In this document: positions 53,881 through 61,430 of the stretch, one piece after another
How the letters are laid out: every line of letters begins with the position of its first letter
Position numbering within the stretch: position 1 is the first letter of the stretch
Origin: Oxalobacteraceae bacterium AB_14
GTDB lineage: Bacteria; Pseudomonadota; Gammaproteobacteria; Burkholderiales; Burkholderiaceae_D
Reading direction: 5' to 3'
Length of the DNA stretch: 64,000 nt
Assembly: GCA_000381565.1 (NCBI GenBank)
Contig: KB906724.1
Span: 10,085 to 74,084 of the forward strand
Notes under the pieces: model-generated
Told to the model about the DNA's origin: nothing
The model's database searches: none
What the model saw: the letters and a program-made list of their open reading frames with translations, nothing else
Program-made: the position numbers and the translations under genes

Positions 53881-53887
53881 GTGTCTT

Positions 53888-54847
53888 ATGTCTTTCGATA
53901 ATTTATCCCGCGTCATCCAGGAGCGGCCGCTGCGCATGCTGCTGGTGAACGCGGGCGAGGCCGATGCGCTCACCTGGGCCGGCCTGGTGCAGCCGCTGCG
54001 CCTGGCCGCCGCCGCGCTGGGCCGCGATGTGCTGCATCTGGAAACCATGACGCCGGCGCAAGTGGTGCTGGCGCAGCCGGGCTGGCCGCCTCACAATCCC
54101 CACCTTGCTTTGCTGGTGGCGGACGAGGGGCAGTCGCCGATGGCGCCCGAGTTGAGCCGCGCCGTCATCGAACGCTGCCGCTCGGCCGAGTACTGGGGCG
54201 GCGTCGGCGCCGGCGTGCTGTGGCTGGCCACCGCCGGGCTGATGGCGGGCGTGCGCATCGCGCTGCCGTGGGCGCTGTACGCCGACACCGAGGGCATTTC
54301 CGAACGCGCCATCCTGACGCCGCACCTGTTCGAGCTGGACGGCCGCCACCTGAGCTGCTGCGGCGGCGCCGCCAGCATCGACTTCTCGCTGACCCTGATC
54401 GAGCATTTGTTCGGCGCCACCGTGCAGGCCGGCATCAAGGAAAGCCTGTGCATCGAGCGCGTGCGCGGCCACGAGGAACGCCAGCGGGTCGCCCTGCAGG
54501 CGCGCTTCGGCGCCTTGCAGCCGCGCCTGTCCGAGGCGGTGACGCTGATGGAAACCAATATCGAGGAGCCACTGTCGACCGACGACATCGCCAACCTGGT
54601 CGGGCTGTCGCGCCGCCAGCTGGAGCGGCTGTTCAAGCAATACCTTGGCAGCCTGCCGTCGCGCTACTACCTGGAGTTGCGCCTGCAACGCGCCCGCCAG
54701 CTACTGTTGGAGACCAACCATTCCATCGTGCAGGTCGGGCTGATGTGCGGCTTCTCGTCCGGCTCGCACTTCTCGACCGCCTTTGGCGCCTTGTTCGGCA
54801 ACACGCCGCGCGAGGAGCGCCAACGCAAGCTCCAGCCACCTGTATAG
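53888..54847 (+). CDS. argR: ArgR-type (GlxA/AraC family) regulator of arginine catabolism
   Basis: 319 residues. N-terminal DJ-1/PfpI-like domain (residues ~15-190, GGVGAGVLWLATAGLM) and C-terminal AraC helix-turn-helix (LSTDDIANLVGLSRRQLERL, FKQYLGSLPSRYYLELRLQRA). Close in style to Pseudomonas ArgR, which activates the aru genes with arginine. It lies right before astC, and ArgR-like half-sites precede both astC and the glutamate dehydrogenase gene. The symbol is by resemblance to the Pseudomonas protein, not to the E. coli repressor of the same name. Confidence 0.85.
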   Translation: MSFDNLSRVIQERPLRMLLVNAGEADALTWAGLVQPLRLAAAALGRDVLHLETMTPAQVVLAQPGWPPHNPHLALLVADEGQSPMAPELSRAVIERCRSAEYWGGVGAGVLWLATAGLMAGVRIALPWALYADTEGISERAILTPHLFELDGRHLSCCGGAASIDFSLTLIEHLFGATVQAGIKESLCIERVRGHEERQRVALQARFGALQPRLSEAVTLMETNIEEPLSTDDIANLVGLSRRQLERLFKQYLGSLPSRYYLELRLQRARQLLLETNHSIVQVGLMCGFSSGSHFSTAFGALFGNTPREERQRKLQPPV

Positions 54848-54872
54848 ACTGGTCGTTCTGACAAGCTTACTT

Positions 54873-54937
54873 TGCGGCCAAAAGTGAAAATCCTTGTCGC
54901 CATTAGAAAAGAGTTTTAGCATGCCGCTTTTTATAAT
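54873..54937 (+). promoter_or_regulatory. ArgR-type operator and astC promoter
   Basis: Direct half-sites TGCGGC-N8-AA (54873-54888) and TGTCGC-N8-AA (54895-54910), 22 bp apart; the second fits the Pseudomonas ArgR half-site TGTCGCN8AA exactly. TATAAT follows at 54932-54937. The -35 is poor, as expected where an activator touches the polymerase. Confidence 0.65.
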
Positions 54938-54988
54938 GGGTCCACGCGGTGCTGTGCCGCGCCTTACCCAACATTGATAGGGAATGCC

Positions 54989-56233
54989 ATGAACGCCAAG
55001 CTCGATACGACCGTAACTACCCGTCCTGTAACTCGTCAGACCTTTGATGAAGTCCTGGTGCCAACCTATGCACCAGCAGCGATGGTACCGGTCCGAGGCG
55101 CTGGTCTGGACCTGTGGGACCAGAATGGCAAGCACTATCTGGACTTCACCTCCGGCATCGCCGTCGCTTCGCTGGGTCATTGCAACCCGATCCTGGTCGA
55201 GGCGCTGACCCGCCAGGCCAACACCCTGTGGCACCTGGGCAATGGCTACACCAACGAGCCAGTGCTGCGCCTGGCCACCGCGCTGACCGAAGCGACCTTC
55301 GCCGACCGCGCCTTCTTCTGCAACTCCGGCGCCGAAGCCAACGAAGCCGCGCTGAAGCTGGCCCGCAAATACGCCCACACCAAGTTCGGCCCGCACAAGT
55401 CGCGCATCGTGTCGTGCTACCAGTCGTTCCACGGCCGCACGCTGTTCACCGTGTCCGTCGGCGGCCAGTCCAAGTACACCGAAGGCTTCGAGCCGCTGCC
55501 GCCAGCGATCGACCACGTGACCTATAACGACATCGAGTCCGCACGCGCCGCCATCGGCGACGACGTCTGCGCCGTGATCGTCGAGCCGCTGCAAGGCGAA
55601 GGCGGCGTGGTCCCGGCCGACAAGGCTTTCCTGCAAGAGCTGCGCGACCTGTGCAACAAGACCGGCGCCCTGCTGATCTTCGACGAAGTCCAGTGCGGCA
55701 TGGGCCGTACCGGCGACCTGTTCCACTACATGAGCTACGGCATCACCCCGGACATCCTGACCTCGGCCAAGGCGCTGGGCAACGGCTATCCGATCGGCGC
55801 CATGCTGACCACCGACGAACTGGCCAAGACGCTGGGCGTGGGCACCCACGGCACCACCTATGGCGGCAACCCGCTGGCCGCGACCGTGGCGCTGACCGTG
55901 CTGGACACGATCAACCAGCCGGCCTTCCTGGCCCGCGTCAAGGAAGCCAGCGCCAAGCTGCGTTCGACGATGGAAAAACTGGTGGCCGACTACTCGCAGG
56001 TGTTCACGCTGGTGCGCGGCGCCGGCTTGCTGCAAGGCCTGGTGGTGACCGACGCCTGGAAAGGCCGTTCCAAGGACATCCAGCGCGCTGCCGAAGCCAA
56101 CGGCCTGATGGTGCTGATCGCCGGCATGGACGTGCTGCGCCTGGCGCCAGCGCTGATCGTCACCGACGCGCAGATCGCCGAAGCCGACCGCATCCTGCGC
56201 CTGTCGCTGGACGGCATGCTGAAAGCAGCGTAA
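54989..56233 (+). CDS. astC: succinylornithine/acetylornithine aminotransferase
   Basis: 414 residues from ATG 54989 with AGGGA upstream. Class III PLP enzyme; Schiff-base Lys in [14 protein letters not shown] (K261), EPLQGEGGV and [12 protein letters not shown] present. In the AST pathway it removes the alpha... delta-amino group of succinylornithine; it can also serve arginine synthesis. Same order as aruC in Pseudomonas. Confidence 0.93.
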   Translation: MNAKLDTTVTTRPVTRQTFDEVLVPTYAPAAMVPVRGAGLDLWDQNGKHYLDFTSGIAVASLGHCNPILVEALTRQANTLWHLGNGYTNEPVLRLATALTEATFADRAFFCNSGAEANEAALKLARKYAHTKFGPHKSRIVSCYQSFHGRTLFTVSVGGQSKYTEGFEPLPPAIDHVTYNDIESARAAIGDDVCAVIVEPLQGEGGVVPADKAFLQELRDLCNKTGALLIFDEVQCGMGRTGDLFHYMSYGITPDILTSAKALGNGYPIGAMLTTDELAKTLGVGTHGTTYGGNPLAATVALTVLDTINQPAFLARVKEASAKLRSTMEKLVADYSQVFTLVRGAGLLQGLVVTDAWKGRSKDIQRAAEANGLMVLIAGMDVLRLAPALIVTDAQIAEADRILRLSLDGMLKAA

Positions 56234-56240
56234 TCACCGC

Positions 56241-56320
56241 AGTCATCCCCGCGCAGGCGGGAATCCATGCTGAGCCTCCGGGCCGGCGTTCTATGGGTTC
56301 CCGCTTCCGCGGGAACGACG
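56241..56320. repeat. REP-like inverted pair, copy 4, inside the ast operon
   Basis: Hairpins CATCCCCGCGCAGGCGGGAAT and GGTTCCCGCTTCCGCGGGAACG about 30 bases apart, between astC and aruF. It may process or stabilise the astC part of the message. Confidence 0.8.
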
Positions 56321-56378
56321 TTAACGGCCCGGGCGTCCGCCGCGGGCTTGCCTGCATTTACAGCACCAAGGAGTTCCC

Positions 56379-57416
56379 ATGTATGTAGTCCGTCCGGTAG
56401 AACTTGCGGATATTGCTGCCCTCGAAGCGCTGGCCGCAGTGACCATGCCGGGTGTGCACACCTTGCCGAAAACGCGCGAGAAGATCGCCGACATGATCGG
56501 GCGTTCGATCGCTTCGTTTGCCGCGCACGTCGACATCCCCAGCGAGGAATCCTACCTGCTGGTGCTCGAGACGCCGCAGGACAAGACCATCGTCGGCACC
56601 GCCGCGATCTTCGCCGCCGCCGGTTCCAACGGCACCTATTTCTCCTTCCGCAACGACGTGATCCAGCAAGTCTCGCGCGACCTGAACATCAGCCACAGCG
56701 TGCACGCGCTGACGCTGTGCTCCGAGCTGACCGGCTACTCGCAGCTGTCGAGCTTTTACGTCGGCGAACGCGAACACGGCACGCCGGAAGCGGCGCTGCT
56801 GTCGCGCGCGCGCCTGATGTTCGCCGTGCTGGCGCCGCACCGCTTCGCCGACCGCTTCTTCGTGCCGCTGGCCGGCGTGACCGACGCCGACGGCGGTTCG
56901 CCGTTCTGGGATGCGCTGGGCCGCAAATTCTTCAAGATGGATTTCCTCGACGCCGAGCGCGTGATCGGCGGCGCGCGTAACCGCACGCTGATCGTCGAGC
57001 TGATGCCGCACTATCCGGTCTACGTGCCGCTGCTGCCGGGCGACGCGCAGGCGGCCATGGGCCAGATCCATCCGTCGGGCGAACTGGCGTTCAACCTGCT
57101 GACGGCCGAAGGCTTCGAGGCCGACGACTACATCGACATCTTCGACGGCGGCCCGATCCTGCAGGCGCACAAGAATTCGCTGCGCACCTTCAACGGCGCG
57201 CTGCAGCGCCGCGTGACCACCGCCGCCGAATCGCCGGACCGTGGCCGCGAAGCGCAGCTGCGCTACGCCGTGTCGTCCGGCTCCGAACACAACTTCCGCG
57301 CCGTGATCACGCATTGCGCCGCGCTGGAATCGCAAGTCAATGTGGCGCTGCCGGCCGATGTGCTGGAAGCGCTCCAGGTCGCCGAAGGCGATACCGTCAT
57401 CTGCGTCAGAATTTAA
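56379..57416 (+). CDS. aruF: arginine N-succinyltransferase, alpha subunit
   Basis: 345 residues. AstA-family acyltransferase fold: PVELADIAALEALA at the start, LCSELTGYSQLSSFYV, and YIDIFDGGPILQAHKNSLRT. Joins succinyl-CoA to arginine as first AST step together with the next gene's product. Confidence 0.93.
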   Translation: MYVVRPVELADIAALEALAAVTMPGVHTLPKTREKIADMIGRSIASFAAHVDIPSEESYLLVLETPQDKTIVGTAAIFAAAGSNGTYFSFRNDVIQQVSRDLNISHSVHALTLCSELTGYSQLSSFYVGEREHGTPEAALLSRARLMFAVLAPHRFADRFFVPLAGVTDADGGSPFWDALGRKFFKMDFLDAERVIGGARNRTLIVELMPHYPVYVPLLPGDAQAAMGQIHPSGELAFNLLTAEGFEADDYIDIFDGGPILQAHKNSLRTFNGALQRRVTTAAESPDRGREAQLRYAVSSGSEHNFRAVITHCAALESQVNVALPADVLEALQVAEGDTVICVRI

Positions 57417-57429
57417 GAGTGGATCAATT

Positions 57430-58488
57430 ATGCTAGTAGTACGCGCAATCACAGCCAACGACCTCGACGCCCTGTACGTGATGGCCACGCAGGTCGGCAG
57501 CGGCATGACCACCCTCAAGCCGGACATGAAGATGATGGGCGACCGCCTGGCGATCGCCGTCGCCTCGTTCGCCGAAACCATCCCGCCCGAAAAGCGCGAC
57601 TACATGTTCGTCATGGAGGACACCGACAACGGCCGCATCGCCGGCGTGTGCGCGATCAAGGGCGCGGTCGGCCTGACGGAGCCGTTCTACAACTACCGCA
57701 TCGGCACGCTGGTGCACTCCAGCCGCGAGCTGGACGTGTTCACCCGCATGGACACGCTGTACCTGTCGAACGACCTGACCGGCAGCACCGAACTGTGCTC
57801 GCTGTTCCTGGCGCCGGACTACCGCACCGGCAACAACGGCAAGCTGCTGTCGAAGAGCCGCTTCCTGTTCATCGCCCAGTTCCCGCACCTGTTCACCGAA
57901 AAGCTGATCGCCGAGATGCGCGGCTACCAGGAGGAGAGTGGCCGCTCGCCGTTCTATGAAGGCCTGGGCCGCCACTTCTTCAAGATGGACTTCGATCACG
58001 TCGACGACCTGACCGCCGTCGGCAAGAAGTCCTTCATCGCCGAACTGATGCCGCGCCAGCCGCTGTACGTGGCCTACCTGCCGGAGGACGCGCAGCAGGT
58101 GATCGGCAAGGTCCACATGTCGACCGCGCCGGCGCGCCGCCTGCTGGAGCAGGAAGGCCTGTACTTCGAAGGCTACGTCGACATCTTCGACGCCGGCCCG
58201 GTGCTGCAGGCGCGCGTGTCGGAACTGCGCGCCATGCGCGAAAGCACGCTGGCCGAAATCGGCCCGACAACGGACTGGGATTCGGCCTGCGCGCCGGAAT
58301 CCGTCGCCGCCGAACCGATGCTGGTGTCGAACACCACGCTCAAGGATTTCCGCATGATCCTGTCGCAATCGGTGCCGGTCAACGGCGCCATCGCGCTGCC
58401 GGAAGCCGAACAAAAACTCCTGCACTGCCATACCGGCGATACGGTGCGCACGCTGACCCTTAATTTGAGGAAGAATCCACATGTCTAA
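57430..58488 (+). CDS. aruG: arginine N-succinyltransferase, beta subunit
   Basis: 352 residues from ATG 57430. Paralogue of the upstream subunit with TNDLTGSTELCSLFLAPDYR, GRHFFKMDFDHVDDL and YVDIFDAGPVLQARVSELRA. Its end overlaps astD by eight bases, so translation is coupled. Confidence 0.93.
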   Translation: MLVVRAITANDLDALYVMATQVGSGMTTLKPDMKMMGDRLAIAVASFAETIPPEKRDYMFVMEDTDNGRIAGVCAIKGAVGLTEPFYNYRIGTLVHSSRELDVFTRMDTLYLSNDLTGSTELCSLFLAPDYRTGNNGKLLSKSRFLFIAQFPHLFTEKLIAEMRGYQEESGRSPFYEGLGRHFFKMDFDHVDDLTAVGKKSFIAELMPRQPLYVAYLPEDAQQVIGKVHMSTAPARRLLEQEGLYFEGYVDIFDAGPVLQARVSELRAMRESTLAEIGPTTDWDSACAPESVAAEPMLVSNTTLKDFRMILSQSVPVNGAIALPEAEQKLLHCHTGDTVRTLTLNLRKNPHV

Positions 58489-59962
58489 AGTCCTGAGTAA
58501 CTTCATCAACGGCGAGTGGCTCGCCGGTAGCGGCGCCGAACTGGTCACCATCGATCCATCGAACGGCAAGCAGACCTGGGCCAGCAACGAATCGACCGCG
58601 CAGGACGTGGCCCACGCCGCCGCCGCCGCGCGCGACGCGTTTGAAGCCTGGGCCTTGACGCCGCTGGCCGAACGCATCGCCGTCTGCAGCCGTTTCCGCG
58701 ATCTGCTGAAACAGGACGCGGAAGAGCTGGCGCTGCTGATCGCCGAGGAAGTGGGCAAGCCGATGTGGGAAGCCCGCACCGAAGTAACCACCATGGCCAA
58801 CAAGATCGACATCTCGGTGCAGGCCTACGGCGCGCGCACCGGCGAAACCCAGAACAAGGTCGCCGACGGCGAGGCCGTGCTGCGTCATCGTCCGCACGGC
58901 GTGTTCGGCGTGTTCGGCCCATACAACTTCCCGGGCCACCTGCCTAACGGCCATATCGTGCCGGCGCTGATCGCCGGTAACACCGTGGTCTTCAAGCCGA
59001 GCGAATACGCGCCACGCACCGCCGTCAAGACGGTGCAGCTGTGGGAAAAGGCCGGCGTGCCGAAAGGCGTGATCAACCTGGTCAACGGCGGCCGCGATGC
59101 CGGCGTCGCGCTGGGCCAGAACGAACTGCTGGACGGCGTGCTGTTCACCGGCAGCTGCCAGACCGGCACCGCGCTGCACAAGCAGTTCGGCGGCCAGCCG
59201 GGCAAGATGCTGGCGCTGGAAATGGGCGGTAACAATCCGCTGGTGGTGTGGGACGAGGATAAGACCATGGACATCGACGCCGCCGTGTTCATGGCGATTT
59301 CGTCGGCCTTCATCTCGGCCGGCCAGCGCTGCACCTGCGCGCGCCGCCTGATCGTCAAGCAGGGCGCCGAGGGCGACGCGATCATCGCGCGCCTGGTCGA
59401 CGTGGCCAGCCGCCTGACCATCGGCGCATCGGCTGCTGAACCGGCGCCGTTCATGGGCCCTGTTGTTTCGGCAGCCATCGCCAAGCGCCTGGTGCAGGCG
59501 CAGGCCGACATGGTCGCCAAGGGCGGCAAGAGCCTGCTGGCGATGCGTCAGCTGGTCGACAACACCGGCTTTGTCAGCGCCGGCATCGTCGACGTCACCG
59601 ACGCCAAAGGCATTCCTGACGAAGAGTGGTTCGGCCCTCTGCTGCAGGTGATCCGCGTGGCGGACTTCGACAGCGCGATCAAAGCCGCCAACGCCACCGA
59701 ATTCGGCCTGGCTTCGGCGCTGATCTCGAACGACGAAAACCTGTGGAAGATCTTCCAGGTGCGCGCACGCGCCGGCATCGTCAACTGGAACCGTCCGACC
59801 ACCGGCGCCGCCAGCAGCGCGCCGTTCGGCGGCGTGGGCAAATCGGGCAACCATCGTCCGAGCGCCTACTACGCGGCCGACTACTGCGCCTATCCGGTCG
59901 CTTCGATCGAAAACAATGTACTTGAAATGCCTGCGAAACTGTCGCCGGGCATGCACTTCTAA
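58481..59962 (+). CDS. astD: succinylglutamate semialdehyde dehydrogenase
   Basis: 493 residues. Aldehyde dehydrogenase superfamily: catalytic Cys in SAGQRCTCARRL (C284), general base Glu in LALEMGGNNPLV (E247), NAD site FGPYNFPGHLPNGH. Oxidises succinylglutamate semialdehyde in the fourth AST step. Confidence 0.95.
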   Translation: MSKVLSNFINGEWLAGSGAELVTIDPSNGKQTWASNESTAQDVAHAAAAARDAFEAWALTPLAERIAVCSRFRDLLKQDAEELALLIAEEVGKPMWEARTEVTTMANKIDISVQAYGARTGETQNKVADGEAVLRHRPHGVFGVFGPYNFPGHLPNGHIVPALIAGNTVVFKPSEYAPRTAVKTVQLWEKAGVPKGVINLVNGGRDAGVALGQNELLDGVLFTGSCQTGTALHKQFGGQPGKMLALEMGGNNPLVVWDEDKTMDIDAAVFMAISSAFISAGQRCTCARRLIVKQGAEGDAIIARLVDVASRLTIGASAAEPAPFMGPVVSAAIAKRLVQAQADMVAKGGKSLLAMRQLVDNTGFVSAGIVDVTDAKGIPDEEWFGPLLQVIRVADFDSAIKAANATEFGLASALISNDENLWKIFQVRARAGIVNWNRPTTGAASSAPFGGVGKSGNHRPSAYYAADYCAYPVASIENNVLEMPAKLSPGMHF

Positions 59963-59971
59963 GGAACTGAC

Positions 59972-61309
59972 ATGCGCGCACGCGAATTCAACTTCGACGG
60001 CCTGGTAGGCCCATCGCACAACTACGCCGGTCTGTCGTTCGGCAATGTGGCCTCGTTCAGCAACGTCAAGAGCGCTTCGAATCCGAAGCTGGCGGCGCTG
60101 CAAGGCCTGGCCAAGATGCGCGCGCTGGCCGCGCGCGGCTTCGGCCAGGCGCTGCTGCCGCCGCAGGATCGTCCGAATTTCCGCCTGCTGCGCAGCATCG
60201 GTTTCACCGGCAGCGATGCCGAGGTGCTGGCCAAGGCAGCCAAGGAGTCGCCGGTGATCCTGGCGTGCGCCTACTCGGCTTCGCCGATGTGGACCGCCAA
60301 CGCGGCCACGGTCAGCCCGTCCGCCGACAGCGCCGATGGCCGCACGCACTTCACCGCCGCCAACCTGAATAACAAGCTGCACCGCGCCTTCGAGCACGCG
60401 CAGTCGGCGCGCTCGCTGCGCGCCATCTTCAAGGACGAGAAGCATTTCGCCGTGCATGACGCGCTGCCAGGCACGCCGGCGTTCGGCGACGAGGGCGCGG
60501 CCAACCACACGCGCTTGTGCAAGGACCACGGCAGCGCCGCCGTCGAGATGTTCGTCTACGGCCGCACCGAGTTCGACGCCTCGGCGAGCGCGCCGAAAAA
60601 ATACCCGGCCCGCCAGACGCTGGAGGCATCGCAGGCGGTCGCACGCCTGCACGGCCTGTCGGCCGAGCGCACCGTCTACATCCAGCAGAATCCGGACGTG
60701 ATCGACCAGGGCGTGTTCCACAACGACGTGATCGCGGTCGGCAACGGCAATGTGCTGTTCTACCACGAGCAGGCCTTTGCCGACGAAGCGGGCGCGCTGG
60801 AACAGCTGCGCCGCGCGATGGGCGGCGTGGGCGCGGACCTGAACGCGATCCGCGTCGACACCGCCAAGGTGTCGGTGGCCGACGCGGTGCACAGCTACCT
60901 GTTCAACAGCCAGCTGCTGAGCAAGGACAATGGCAAGATGGCGCTGGTGATCCCGCAGGAGTGCGAGGAAAACGCCGCCGTGGCGGCCTACCTGCAAGGC
61001 CTGGTCGCCAGCGGCAACGCGGTCGACGAACTGATTCACTTCGACCTGCGCCAGTCGATGCGCAATGGCGGCGGTCCTGCGTGCCTGCGCCTGCGCGTGG
61101 CGCTGACCGATGGCGAAGCGGCGGCCATGCATCAAGGCGTGGTGATGACCGAGACGCTGTACCACACGCTGGTGGCGTGGGTGGAGAAACACTACCGCGA
61201 CCGGCTGGAACCGTCCGACCTGGCCGATCCGGCGCTGGCGATCGAAGTGCACGCCGCGCTGGAAGACTTGAGCCGGATTTTGGGCTTGCCTGGACTGTAT
61301 GATTTGTAA
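59972..61309 (+). CDS. astB: N-succinylarginine dihydrolase
   Basis: 445 residues. Starts with the AstB pattern [21 protein letters not shown]; nucleophile Cys in [11 protein letters not shown] (C371); further ligands in [11 protein letters not shown] and [12 protein letters not shown]. Splits succinylarginine into succinylornithine, two ammonia and CO2. Last gene of the operon; astE is not in this window. Confidence 0.95.
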   Translation: MRAREFNFDGLVGPSHNYAGLSFGNVASFSNVKSASNPKLAALQGLAKMRALAARGFGQALLPPQDRPNFRLLRSIGFTGSDAEVLAKAAKESPVILACAYSASPMWTANAATVSPSADSADGRTHFTAANLNNKLHRAFEHAQSARSLRAIFKDEKHFAVHDALPGTPAFGDEGAANHTRLCKDHGSAAVEMFVYGRTEFDASASAPKKYPARQTLEASQAVARLHGLSAERTVYIQQNPDVIDQGVFHNDVIAVGNGNVLFYHEQAFADEAGALEQLRRAMGGVGADLNAIRVDTAKVSVADAVHSYLFNSQLLSKDNGKMALVIPQECEENAAVAAYLQGLVASGNAVDELIHFDLRQSMRNGGGPACLRLRVALTDGEAAAMHQGVVMTETLYHTLVAWVEKHYRDRLEPSDLADPALAIEVHAALEDLSRILGLPGLYDL

Positions 61310-61310
61310 A

Positions 61311-61343
61311 ACACCATCTCGCCCCCATATGGGGATTTGGTGT
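61311..61343. promoter_or_regulatory. hairpin after astB
   Basis: ACACC...CCCC-ATAT-GGGG...GGTGT: palindromic core CCCCATATGGGG flanked by complementary ACACCA/TGGTGT. No T run, and it overlaps the first ArgR-like half-site. It may be a weak terminator of the ast operon. Confidence 0.4.
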
Positions 61344-61404
61344 CTAATAGCGCTCAACCACTGCCGCGCAGCCACAAGCCGGCGCGGCGCCTGCAACATA
61401 AAAT
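61341..61404 (+). promoter_or_regulatory. ArgR-type operator and promoter of NAD-glutamate dehydrogenase
   Basis: Half-sites TGTCTA-N8 (61341, weak) and TGCCGC-N8-AA (61362-61377), 21 bp apart, then TAAAAT at 61399-61404. The proximal half-site ends 21 bases before the -10, as at astC. Confidence 0.5.
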
Positions 61405-61430
61405 ACACATAACGTATTGGAGAAGCAACG

